Shown here in pieces: positions 52,426 to 59,421 of a DNA stretch of 64,000 bases. The stretch spans positions 1-64,000 of the forward strand of contig NZ_WHZV01000005.1 of assembly GCF_010667645.1 (NCBI RefSeq), read 5' to 3'. The stretch comes from Bifidobacterium platyrrhinorum. GTDB taxonomy: Bacteria > Actinomycetota > Actinomycetes > Actinomycetales > Bifidobacteriaceae. The notes under the pieces were generated by a model. That model was not told where the DNA came from. It searched no databases and saw only the letters and a list, made by a program, of their open reading frames with translations. The position numbers and the translations under genes are program-made. The stretch's first letter is position 1, and every line of letters starts with the position of its first letter.

Positions 52426-52770
52426 TCACACCGTCCCCTCTTCAGTGGCTTCGGTATAAAAAACATAGTCGGCGTTGTCCGTGTCGAACATTTCATCGAG
52501 AAACTCGCTCAAGCCGGCCAAATCCTCGGTGTTCAGAATCTCGGCGATGCGCGAAGCCTCGACACCGTTTCCTTCCACCATGTACGCGGTCTCGGCCCAA
52601 TACGGCTCACCGTCAAACGCTGCCATGTACTGTTCCTCGGTCACATAACCGGAGTCGCCCAGCCTGTAGACGCCTTGGTACGGCTCGAAATTCTCATAAT
52701 CGCAGAGAGGGAACAGCCGGGCGTCAACGCGCTCCACCATGTCCATAACATCTTTAGCGGTAATCATCAT
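52426..52770 (-). CDS. Acidic accessory phage protein
   Basis: 114 residues, strongly acidic (LSEFLDEMFDTDNADYVFYT). It overlaps the upstream gene by ATGA. Could be a DNA-mimic-type protein, but that is speculation. Unknown. Confidence 0.6.
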   Translation of the reverse strand: MMITAKDVMDMVERVDARLFPLCDYENFEPYQGVYRLGDSGYVTEEQYMAAFDGEPYWAETAYMVEGNGVEASRIAEILNTEDLAGLSEFLDEMFDTDNADYVFYTEATEEGTV

Positions 52771-52964
52771 GCCACCGTCCTGTCATTGCCCTGGGCCATA
52801 CGCGTCCAATCGTCCGCGTCGATCTGCTCGCAATCGTCCAAACCATGCTCACGCATGTAGTCACGGGCTTCATCGGCCCAAGCGTCCACATCCCAGTCAG
52901 ACACCGGAAAACCGCTGTTTTCGATGAAGTCAGTGATAAACACCTTGATATCGTGCAGATTCAT
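52767..52964 (-). CDS. Small acidic phage protein
   Basis: 65 residues: DIKVFITDFIENSGFPVSDW then DVDAWADEARDYMREHGLDD. Unknown; coupled to both neighbours. Confidence 0.6.
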   Translation of the reverse strand: MNLHDIKVFITDFIENSGFPVSDWDVDAWADEARDYMREHGLDDCEQIDADDWTRMAQGNDRTVA

Positions 52965-53257
52965 CAGGCCGCCACCTTGGCGAACGGCGTGGTGGTCAAC
53001 GCCTTGAGCTGCTTGTAGGCGAGCATGAACGACGCGGCGTCGCGATCACTGTCCACACAATCGTGCGTAATCGAGTAGACGGTAGCCAAATGGGGGGAAA
53101 GCTCGTTGTAATTGTCATCGAACTCACGTGCCAACTCACCCATGTTGGGCCAGTTGTCGGGATGGTCGTACATGTCCCGGTAGATGAACCCGGCTTGAGC
53201 AATGAGGATGTTGGCGAACATGACGGCCGACTTGCGGTCAACAGGCATTGAAACCAT
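52964..53257 (-). CDS. Small helical phage protein
   Basis: 97 residues; ATG 53257 behind GGAGGTGC. Helical throughout (FANILIAQAGFIYRDMYDHP; AASFMLAYKQLKALTTTPFA). Head of a four-gene leftward operon. Unknown. Confidence 0.6.
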   Translation of the reverse strand: MVSMPVDRKSAVMFANILIAQAGFIYRDMYDHPDNWPNMGELAREFDDNYNELSPHLATVYSITHDCVDSDRDAASFMLAYKQLKALTTTPFAKVAA

Positions 53258-53341
53258 GATGCACCTCCATTAGTGCGAAATAATCGGAAATAACCGTAAA
53301 TAATCGGAAATACTGGGTTGAATTTGCCCTGATTAGGACAG

Positions 53342-53385
53342 ATGAAGCACGGTATGAAGCGCCGTGCGACGCTAAGAGAGACAGT
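53342..53385 (-). repeat. 3' hairpin element, copy 1
   Basis: On the minus strand CTCTTAGCGTC, then GCACGG/CCGTGC hairpin, then TTCATC, directly after the stop at 53425. A diverged copy lies at 54050-54091. Likely transcript-end or RNA-processing element. Confidence 0.45.
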
Positions 53386-53424
53386 CAGACAAGCGCGTCG
53401 AACGACGCGGGCCCCGTTGACCGG

Positions 53425-53994
53425 TCACGCCACCTCCGCATACTCGCCGGCATAGAGTGCCGCCGCCTCGTCGGGCGTGTTCGCGTAGAATCCGCCCATG
53501 GCGTCAACAGTCTCCCACGTGGTCATCGTGTCGCCTACGGCGTCCGCCCATTCATGGAGTTGCTCCAGTTCGCACAGGTACACGTCACCATCCCAGAACA
53601 TGCGGAGTTCCTCGTTCACAAACGACTGCAACTCGTTTTCGGACCACTTGTCAGACGCGATGACGAACGTCGCCCAACACCCTTGATACGGGCCGTTGTA
53701 CTCGGCGACAACGGACGCCATGCCCTTACGCGCGTAATGCTTGCGCACAGCGCACACCGCATCATCCACCGCATCCTCTTGACTGTAGGTCAAGGCCGCG
53801 TAACGCACATCACACACGCTCGAGTCGCATGTGTCCCAAGTGCTGGTGTCCAGGAAGCCGGCGTCGATCGTCACGCACTCGATATCCCCCGCGTACCGTT
53901 GTACAGGATTGTCGAACTGCAATGCGTCCAAGTCTTGATACACGTTCACACGCGTACGCTCGTTAAAATCGACAGTGCAAAGAATGTCACGCAT
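53425..53994 (-). CDS. Acidic accessory phage protein, unknown function
   Basis: 189 residues, cysteine-containing and acidic (STWDTCDSSVCDVRYAALTY; EELRMFWDGDVYLCELEQLH). No family recognised. Flanked on both sides by related hairpin elements. Confidence 0.62.
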   Translation of the reverse strand: MRDILCTVDFNERTRVNVYQDLDALQFDNPVQRYAGDIECVTIDAGFLDTSTWDTCDSSVCDVRYAALTYSQEDAVDDAVCAVRKHYARKGMASVVAEYNGPYQGCWATFVIASDKWSENELQSFVNEELRMFWDGDVYLCELEQLHEWADAVGDTMTTWETVDAMGGFYANTPDEAAALYAGEYAEVA

Positions 53995-54049
53995 GATACA
54001 CCCTCCAGTGGTGTGAAAAGTTGAATGATTGAATGTGCCCGAATGGGCG

Positions 54050-54091
54050 GTGAAGCGCGGTATTAGTAGCGCCGCGCGACGCTAAGAGATT
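54050..54091 (-). repeat. 3' hairpin element, copy 2
   Basis: On the minus strand CTCTTAGCGTC, then GCGCGG/CCGCGC hairpin, then TTCACC, right after the stop at 54091. Same order as copy 1 at 53342; the stem bases differ in a compensated way (A-T versus G-C). Confidence 0.45.
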
Positions 54092-54291
54092 CAAACCAGT
54101 ACGGTGTCGGCGTACTGTTCCGCTTCTGCCAAAGTCGTGCAGTATCTGCCGTACCCGGCTTCTACCCACATGCCGAACTCACGCCGGTAGAACGTGGCGT
54201 TGAATGGGTAGGCCGCGGGACCATCGTCATAGACGGTGACGCACTTTCGGCCGTCCGCGCTCAGTCGCGTGAAAACCTCGTTTTTGGACAT
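54091..54291 (-). CDS. Small phage protein of unknown function
   Basis: 66 residues, ATG 54291 behind GAGG. CVTVYDDGPAAYPFNATFYR ... YGRYCTTLAEAEQYADTVLV: short beta-sheet plus C-terminal helix. Unknown. Confidence 0.6.
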   Translation of the reverse strand: MSKNEVFTRLSADGRKCVTVYDDGPAAYPFNATFYRREFGMWVEAGYGRYCTTLAEAEQYADTVLV

Positions 54292-54333
54292 GATTGACCT
54301 CACTTTCCTTGTGAGGCGTGCTATGATTAGCAA

Positions 54334-54404
54334 CGCCTCAATAGCTGAACACTGTTTGTTGGCACGCGGTCGCAAGGGCCTAATCTTGCGGCCGCATTTC
54401 TTTT
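54334..54404 (+). ncRNA. Candidate small RNA on the + strand
   Basis: An extended -10 (TGC TATGAT, 54319-54327) sits inside a perfect palindrome GAGGCGT/ACGCCTC (54313-54339). About 35 nt on, GGTCGCAAG and CTTGCGGCC (54368-54393) form a terminator stem followed by GCATTTCTTTT. The predicted ~71-nt RNA runs opposite to all coding genes nearby and ends at the stop codon of the HTH gene. Confidence 0.45.
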
Positions 54405-54603
54405 AGTCGGGGTATCCGTCCGTAAGGTCGGACGGGTGACACCCGAGGGCGCGGGATAACCGCAAAGCGTTGTCGAGCGTCATCTGATGGACGTCGTAGA
54501 CGCCGCATTCATAGCCGCTCAATGTCGTGCGCGCTATCCCGGTCATTTTGGCTAGCTTGGCTTGCGTCAAGCCGGCGCGCTGCCGGAGTTGTTTCAATCC
54601 CAA
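54403..54603 (-). CDS. XRE-family HTH regulator
   Basis: 66 residues, a minimal Cro/C1-type HTH: LRQRAGLTQAKLAKMTGIAR, TLSGYECG, then LDNALRLSRALGCHPSDL. The palindrome TTGATAG-aataac-CTATCAA (54714-54733) upstream is the likely operator. Confidence 0.85.
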   Translation of the reverse strand: MGLKQLRQRAGLTQAKLAKMTGIARTTLSGYECGVYDVHQMTLDNALRLSRALGCHPSDLTDGYPD

Positions 54604-54650
54604 TGGCTTACCTCCCAGTGTGTTCGGCTATACCATTATGACAGATTAAT

Positions 54651-54733
54651 CTATCAACGCCATGCGCAAAACACCACCGTGAGATGCACGTGGGAGATTG
54701 ATTAACTCGTTGGTTGATAGAATAACCTATCAA
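54651..54733. promoter_or_regulatory. Operator region for the XRE regulator
   Basis: TTGATAG at 54714-54720 and CTATCAA at 54727-54733 form an inverted repeat, with a further CTATCAA half-site at 54651-54657. It is AT-rich and placed upstream of the HTH start at 54603. Confidence 0.5.
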
Positions 54734-54791
54734 TTTCGGGTAAGCAAATCGGCGTGTCGCAATTAGGCCACGGCACGCCGATAGAAGACAG

Positions 54792-55061
54792 TCAGGCCGA
54801 AGCAAACTCACGGACCAGCGCATGACGCATAACCGTATCCACGGACACGCCACGCTGCTTCGCCACGGAATCCAACATAGCCGACATATCCGCACTAAGC
54901 GAAAACGTTCGACTCACGGGATCAGCCGGCGAAACATCGAACACAGGGCCGGAAAACACACGGCCCGGCGTCCCGCCGCAATCCCCGTTATCCGCAGCTT
55001 CGGCCCACTCGTCCAACATTGCATCAGTGACCACGCGGCCACCCTTAGCAACAAAAGACAT
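54792..55061 (-). CDS. Ribbon-helix-helix-type putative antitoxin
   Basis: 89 residues, ATG 55061 behind GGAGG. C-terminal SRTFSLSADMSAMLDSVAKQ then GVSVDTVMRHALVREFASA reads as an RHH domain. It follows the putative toxin gene by 12 bp, so toxin comes first. A 9-bp hairpin (ATCGGCGTG/CACGCCGAT, near 54750) lies downstream. Confidence 0.7.
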   Translation of the reverse strand: MSFVAKGGRVVTDAMLDEWAEAADNGDCGGTPGRVFSGPVFDVSPADPVSRTFSLSADMSAMLDSVAKQRGVSVDTVMRHALVREFASA

Positions 55062-55073
55062 AACAACCTCCAA

Positions 55074-55346
55074 TCAAAACATGTGCAACTCGCGCAACAC
55101 CTTCGGGGTCGCACGCATGGCATGAAACACATACCATCTGTCCGACTCGTCCAATACTGCGACCATTTCCAGCAAACGGCCGTTCTCGTCGTATCCCACC
55201 GCCACATATTTCAGCGGGTCGGTACCTTCGCGCGTCATGAACCGGACAACATTCCGCCACGCCACGCGTACCGAATAATCGGAAACATCGGGGTGCCTGT
55301 CATGAACGCGGGAATCTACCACGATATCGCCAATCGGCACAACCAC
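55074..55346 (-). CDS. Putative toxin of a two-gene toxin-antitoxin module (BrnT-like)
   Basis: 90 residues. VSDYSVRVAWRNVVRFMTRE, KYVAVGYDENGRLLEMVAVL and WYVFHAMRATPKVLRELHMF match a family often paired with a small RHH protein and resemble BrnT-type RNase toxins in outline (His in FHAMRAT). Function in this family is not firmly shown. The palindrome CTCGAT-att-ATCGAG (55356-55370) just upstream looks like the operon's operator. Confidence 0.7.
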   Translation of the reverse strand: MVVPIGDIVVDSRVHDRHPDVSDYSVRVAWRNVVRFMTREGTDPLKYVAVGYDENGRLLEMVAVLDESDRWYVFHAMRATPKVLRELHMF

Positions 55347-55355
55347 CTCCTAAAA

Positions 55356-55370
55356 CTCGATATTATCGAG
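55356..55370. promoter_or_regulatory. Palindromic operator of the second toxin-antitoxin module
   Basis: CTCGAT-ATT-ATCGAG, perfect 6-bp arms, 10 bp upstream of the first gene of the pair. Confidence 0.5.
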
Positions 55371-55481
55371 CGTATCCCGTCTACCTTGGAACACGCCCCG
55401 AGTCCCTTACCCTCGCCATAAAGACGGTGAATAAGGGTAGCCACGATAATGGGGCGCATGGCCGCGCCACTCGGATAGGGC

Positions 55482-55727
55482 TCACACCTGACTATCGTCA
55501 GTGTTTTCTTTTGGGCCATTGCCCTCAATGAGAAGCCGCGCCACATTATTGGCGAGCCTTGCATGTCCGCCGGCACGGAGCATTTCTAATGCCGTGTCGA
55601 GCTTCATATTTCCAGCCGGACGTTTGCCTACCTCATACTCAGATAGCCGTTGCTGACTCACACCGGCCTTTTCCGCGAACTGAGGTTGTTTAAGTCCCTT
55701 ATCTTCTCGCAATTCCCTGATTCCCAT
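55482..55727 (-). CDS. XRE-family HTH regulator
   Basis: 81 residues: IRELREDKGLKQPQFAEKAG, VSQQRLSEYEVGKRPAG, then a helix ending with an acidic tail. ACCCACC/GGTGGGT (55730-55754) overlaps its ribosome-binding region and is a likely autoregulatory site. Confidence 0.85.
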   Translation of the reverse strand: MGIRELREDKGLKQPQFAEKAGVSQQRLSEYEVGKRPAGNMKLDTALEMLRAGGHARLANNVARLLIEGNGPKENTDDSQV

Positions 55728-55754
55728 TGACCCACCTCACTTATACCGGTGGGT

Positions 55755-56105
55755 TCGATTCTATCAATCGCAGGCGGCGTTTCTGATGCCATCGCGCCGC
55801 GTTCTCTCAGCGGCCACCGCACTACTCGCGGGAAACTCATCCCGCTTCACTGTCCTCACGTCACGCTCTCACCGTGACAATGCCGGTACCTTTATCGACC
55901 ATGTGTGACGCGCGTTCATCCCGCCCGGTCGCTTGGAGACCTTGGGATTACTAGCCGCGCTGGACGGACCGACGTTCGGCAACACTGTTTAGTTATCAAG
56001 CGTTCATGTCACGCGCCTACCTCGCTCGCACCATGCGAGTCCGGTCGGTGGGACTAGTGCGCGACTGGGAACTTGCACCCCAGCTGGGCCACTGTGGCCG
56101 CGCCG
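55755..56105. other. ~350-bp region without a recognised gene
   Basis: Contains a GTCACG-ctctcac-CGTGAC hairpin near 55862 and several short repeats of GCGTTCATGTCACGCGC/GCGCGTTCAT type (around 55912 and 56002). It sits upstream of the HTH gene 55482 and downstream of 56106, both leftward. No ORF or tRNA could be supported. Confidence 0.4.
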
Positions 56106-56327
56106 TCAGGCCGCGAGCTCGTGCCATATCTCGCACGCCATGTTCTCATACCAGTCGGGGTACTCGACGTCGCCGTACTCTCCGACGATGTGCATGGGTA
56201 TGTCGAGCATGTCGGCCGCGAGGTTGAGCGTCGCATCTCGCGTCGGGATGAAGCCGAGGTAGTCAAGCCGGTTGATTGCCCTGACCATCGTCGTCCTGAT
56301 TTGGTCTCTGTCTGCCGTGGTGGTCAT
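56106..56327 (-). CDS. Small phage protein with HTH-like start
   Basis: 73 residues: DQIRTTMVRAINRLDYLGFI, then TRDATLNLAADMLDIPMHIV, acidic C-terminus. It resembles the 60-residue protein at 50910 in outline. First gene of the leftward block. Confidence 0.6.
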   Translation of the reverse strand: MTTTADRDQIRTTMVRAINRLDYLGFIPTRDATLNLAADMLDIPMHIVGEYGDVEYPDWYENMACEIWHELAA

Positions 56328-56399
56328 CTGTCTGTCCTCTCTGTGGTTCGTTGTTTTGTTGATGGCTTCATCATATGCACATCAGAAGTGATGTGCAAG

Positions 56400-56930
56400 T
56401 CAAGACAATGAGACACCATTCAATCCCTTGCAATCACTAGCATTCATCGGCGTGTCGCACCTACGACAAACCGCGCACATACTGTATCTATATAAACACG
56501 AGACCGTTGTATATACAACAATCCCATCCCGCAACAATAGAACAAACGTACAGCCAGGAATGCACACCACACGAACAAACGTACGAACACACCAAACCTG
56601 AGCCACCACGACTCAACCTCACAAGGTTGAGCCACGACACGTCAAGATTGACAGACACGCGGCCATACACGTATCCTCGCGCGCCCGCACGCATACGCAC
56701 GCCCATACGCACGCCTACGCGGCCGCACGCCGGCATAGACGCACGCGGCCGCGCTCACGACTGACCACCCCCGTGGGAGAGGGTCCCCCGGTAGAGCTGT
56801 GGGGGCCGCTGAGCCAATGGTTCTCGCCGTGAATGCGTTCCCGGTTGGTGAGTGGACGAAACGTTACATGGCTCTGCAACGTGACAGGCCACCCAAGGCG
56901 TGTTAGGATAACCTTTGGTTAATAATGCAA
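56400..56930 (+). other. ~530-bp noncoding region with palindrome and low-G stretch
   Basis: Between the leftward block and the tRNA genes. It holds TATATAAA (56489-56496), a perfect 14-bp palindrome GTTGTATATACAAC (56506-56519), an A/C-rich, G-poor run to about 56640 with repeated GAACAAACGTAC, a hairpin CTCAACCT-CAC-AAGGTTGAG (~56608-56628) and repeated ATACGCACGC (~56690-56720). No convincing protein gene. May be a promoter/origin region or an untranslated RNA ending at the terminator near 56935. Confidence 0.4.
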
Positions 56931-56934
56931 GTTG

Positions 56935-56965
56935 AGGGTCGGTTCGGATGCCGGCCCTTTTCTTG
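56935..56965 (+). terminator. Rho-independent terminator before the tRNA cluster
   Basis: GGGTCGG and CCGGCCC (one G-T pair) with an 8-nt loop, followed by TTTTCTT. It implies a rightward transcript ending here although no coding gene precedes it on this strand. Confidence 0.75.
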
Positions 56966-57079
56966 TATCTGAAGGCTTGCCGCGTCCTTGACAATCAAGA
57001 AAACCAATCAACTCGAATTCCTTGGATGCTTGTTTTCCTGGCTGACATTGAGAAAGCAAACCGATTGGGCGCGGCGTTT

Positions 57080-57165
57080 GGATGATTGGCCGAGTGGCTT
57101 ATGGCACTCCCCTGCTAAGGGAGTAACGGCAGTGTCGTTCGCAGGTTCGAATCCTGCATCATCCG
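57080..57165 (+). tRNA. tRNA-Ser(GCT)
   Basis: GGATGAT/ATCATCC acceptor stem, anticodon loop CTGCTAA (anticodon GCT), long variable arm and T-arm GCAGG-TTCGAAT-CCTGC. Class II, 86 nt, CCA not encoded. Serves AGC/AGT codons. Confidence 0.95.
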
Positions 57166-57342
57166 CGTAATGGTCAGGTAGGCCGGTCAAGGCTGTGACT
57201 GTCGAACGGGGTTTGACCGCCCGTGGTTCGGCGTCGTGCAGAATCTCCGCACGGCACAAGGTGCTGGCTCCCCGCTTTGGTGTGGGTAGACGCCGGTTGA
57301 GGAGTGCCCTATCGGGTCGGGGATGCTGGAATGCGTCCCCAT

Positions 57343-57420
57343 GGCGGTATGCACGTGGAGTGCGCGCGGCCTGTAAAGCCGCTGCCTATGGCACTGGGGG
57401 TTCGATTCTCTCTGCCGCCA
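57343..57420 (+). tRNA. tRNA-Tyr(GTA) with reduced D-loop
   Basis: Acceptor GGCGGTA/TGCCGCC, anticodon loop CTGTAAA (GTA), variable arm GCC-TAT-GGC and T-arm GGGGG-TTCGATT-CTCTC with two G-T pairs. The D-arm is odd: GCAC-GTGGA-GTGC, a 5-nt loop instead of the usual 8-11. CCA not encoded. Confidence 0.88.
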
Positions 57421-57550
57421 CAATCGCAATGTAGTTCAAGTATCCGGCTGAGTACTGAGGCTGAACACCTAGGCGGCTGCGGTAGCGGAGAACGTCGGGT
57501 CGCTCCCGGAAATCGTCGTGTATAGATCGCGCGACGCATTGCGAGACTTT

Positions 57551-57635
57551 GGAGAGGCCAGCCGATGGGTGGCGGCGACTGTTTCGAAAACAGTTTGCGC
57601 GTATGCGCGTGCGGGTTCGACTCCCACTCTCTCCG
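57551..57635 (+). tRNA. tRNA-Ser(CGA)
   Basis: Acceptor GGAGAGG/TCTCTCC-like pairing (last pair G-T), anticodon loop TTCGAAA (CGA) in an ACTGT/ACAGT stem, variable arm GCGC-GTAT-GCGC, T-loop TTCGACT. Serves TCG, a frequent codon in high-GC genes. Confidence 0.9.
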
Positions 57636-57639
57636 CTAC

Positions 57640-57713
57640 ATGCCCGTAGTTCAGTCCAGTAGAACGCCGGTCTCCAAAACCGGGGGTCGCCGGAGCGAAG
57701 CCGGCCGGGTATG
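57640..57713 (+). tRNA. tRNA-Trp(CCA) with non-canonical T-loop
   Basis: Acceptor ATGCCCG/CGGGTAT, D-arm GTTC..GAAC, anticodon loop CTCCAAA (CCA) in CCGGT/ACCGG, 5-nt variable loop, T-stem GCCGG/CCGGC. The T-loop reads AGCGAAG (57694-57700) rather than TTCRANY, so the T54 and T55 positions are replaced. One nt separates it from the next tRNA. Confidence 0.85.
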
Positions 57714-57714
57714 C

Positions 57715-57787
57715 GCATCATTAGCTCAATGGTTAGAGCAGGGGCCTTTTAAGCCTTGGGTTGCGGGTTCGAATCCCTCATGGTGCA
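57715..57787 (+). tRNA. tRNA-Lys(TTT)
   Basis: Acceptor GCATCAT/ATGGTGC, D-arm GCTC..GAGC, anticodon loop CTTTTAA (TTT), T-arm GCGGG-TTCGAAT-CCCTC. CCA not encoded. Reads AAA/AAG. Confidence 0.93.
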
Positions 57788-57909
57788 CGACCGCTGCAGC
57801 GCGGTGTTTGGCGGTGTGCTGCATTGCATCGCCGTATGCCGGATGGAGACTTCATACTCCGGGCCGGTGTGATAACTGAATAGGGCGTGGCCGGCCGGCG
57901 CGCCCGTCT

Positions 57910-57983
57910 GGCATTGTAGCTCAGTCGGTAAGAGCGGGCGCCTCGTAAGCGTCAGGTCGTGGGTTCGAGTCCCACCATTGCCT
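57910..57983 (+). tRNA. tRNA-Thr(CGT)
   Basis: Acceptor GGCATTG/CATTGCC with one T-T mismatch, D-arm GCTC..GAGC, anticodon loop CTCGTAA (CGT), T-arm GTGGG-TTCGAGT-CCCAC. Serves ACG. Confidence 0.93.
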
Positions 57984-58079
57984 CTAGGCGTCGTCCTGAT
58001 CGCAGGTTCTTCCTATCACTGCGACCCTTCTCCTGCTGCGCAACGGGCGACGCCGCCCCCTTATATATAAGGAGTCGAT

Positions 58080-58424
58080 ATGGCCTGGTCGAACTCGACT
58101 CGCAAGCAGCGGTTCAACCAGCATTGGGAGCGGACGCGCAAGCTGATCCTGGAACGGGACCATTACCAATGCCAACGGTGGATCACCGACTGGCGGACCG
58201 GTATCAAGCGTAAGTGTCTGTATCCGGCGAACGAGGTCGACCATATCCACCGTGCCAAAAACGGTATGCCGGATGACGACAGGCCGGAGAATCTTGAAGC
58301 GCTCTGTTCCTTCCATCACAAGCAGAAGACGGCGCGTGAGAGCGGCGAGGCTCGTGTCGAGAAGCGACGGCGCCGGGAGGTGGAGTCATGGTATTCCCAC
58401 CCGGCTTATCGGACTCCTGTCTGA
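58080..58424 (+). CDS. HNH endonuclease next to the terminase genes
   Basis: 114 residues. RDHYQCQRW, ANEVDHIHRAKNGMPDDDRP (the DH of HNH), NLEALCSFHHKQKTA (final N and H). HNH proteins beside terminase genes support cos-type DNA cleavage and packaging. ATG 58080 is 5 nt behind TTATATATAAGGAG. First gene of the late block after the tRNA cluster. Confidence 0.92.
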   Translation: MAWSNSTRKQRFNQHWERTRKLILERDHYQCQRWITDWRTGIKRKCLYPANEVDHIHRAKNGMPDDDRPENLEALCSFHHKQKTARESGEARVEKRRRREVESWYSHPAYRTPV

Positions 58425-58927
58425 TTCCCGGCTGTGGCGAGCCGGTGCATGCGAAGGGCTTGTGCCGGTCCCATTACGACAAGCAACGGTATTCGGGCCG
58501 TCCGGTCCGTGACCGTATGAGCCGGGCCTGTCTGGCGTGTGGCGTGTTCTTCGAAACGGAGCGCAAGGACAAGCTGTTCTGTTCGACGAAGTGCCGGGTG
58601 CGTTGGTGTCGGAAACGCAAGCATAGCGAGTTTCCGATGGAGAAGAAGCCGACGCCGTTGAAGCGCAGCAGGTATCGGATGGACAGGCCCCGCAAGCCGA
58701 GGTCGAATGTTCCGACGGAATGGTTCACGTTGGATGACGTGTGGGCGAAAAGCCCGAACTCGTGCATCCTGTGCGGCGAACCGTTGGACCGGTCGTTGAA
58801 GCCTTGGGATGCGATGGCCGGAGTGCCGGATTGGATAGTGCCGCCCAAGGATGGCGGCGAATTGACGTTAAGCAATCGAATCATCGTTCACCGCGCGTGC
58901 TGGAGCCGAAAAGCCTCGCACTCGTGA
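58388..58927 (+). CDS. Zinc-finger phage protein, HNH-like
   Basis: 179 residues. Three Cys/His groups: CLIPGCGEPVHAKGLCRSHY, CLACGVFFETERKDKLFCST..C and CILCGEPLDRSL ... NRIIVHRACW. The last resembles the end of an HNH domain. Widespread between HNH and terminase genes in actinophages. It overlaps both neighbours. Confidence 0.78.
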   Translation: MVFPPGLSDSCLIPGCGEPVHAKGLCRSHYDKQRYSGRPVRDRMSRACLACGVFFETERKDKLFCSTKCRVRWCRKRKHSEFPMEKKPTPLKRSRYRMDRPRKPRSNVPTEWFTLDDVWAKSPNSCILCGEPLDRSLKPWDAMAGVPDWIVPPKDGGELTLSNRIIVHRACWSRKASHS

Positions 58928-58962
58928 TGATGCCCGAAACGGGCGGAAGGCGAGCGTGGATC

Positions 58963-59421
58963 ATGGCCGGACAGGGGCGTAAGGCAAGCAAGTCCCAGAT
59001 TCCCGTGCTTCGCGCGGATGGGAAGATTCGCGGGCGCGAGTTGGGTGATCCCGGTTTCCTTCTCGGCAAGGACCGGGACGGCGCCGACAAGCAGTGGAAT
59101 CCTCGCGTGCTGCTCATGTGGGACAACCTGCGGCGCAGCCCGCAGGCCCAGCGTATGGGAACCGATCTCGACTGGGATTACGCCGAACTGATGATGGTCG
59201 CCCTGAACATCTTCTTCGAGACGCACCGGTGGGAGATGCTGTCGGAGGTTCGCCAGTGGATGGCGAAGATCGGCTACTCGCCCGCCGACCGTAACGCGTT
59301 GAAGTTCGACGCGCCCGCCCCCGACGATCTGGCCGTGGGCCAGCCGGGTTCCTCTTCCGGCAACGGCATGGACATGGAGGAGTATTGGGCGCAGGCTGAC
59401 GCGGTGATGGGCGGTGCGTGA
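58963..59421 (+). CDS. Phage terminase small subunit
   Basis: 152 residues from ATG 58963 (starts MAGQGRK, typical for the family); an in-frame ATG at 58927 would overlap the previous stop. Basic N-terminus, NPRVLLMWDNLRRSPQAQRM, then TDLDWDYAELMMVALNIFFE and an acidic C-terminus (MDMEEYWAQADAVMGG) expected to contact the large subunit. Confidence 0.78.
   Translation: MAGQGRKASKSQIPVLRADGKIRGRELGDPGFLLGKDRDGADKQWNPRVLLMWDNLRRSPQAQRMGTDLDWDYAELMMVALNIFFETHRWEMLSEVRQWMAKIGYSPADRNALKFDAPAPDDLAVGQPGSSSGNGMDMEEYWAQADAVMGGA

Noticed and set aside
56507-56764. 85-codon ORF in the A/C-rich region before the tRNAs
   Set aside because: Thr/Pro/Arg low-complexity product, weak start and no Shine-Dalgarno; region better seen as noncoding.
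57436-57550. Seventh tRNA between Tyr(GTA) and Ser(CGA)
   Set aside because: Hairpins are present, but no T-arm or 7-nt anticodon loop could be placed.
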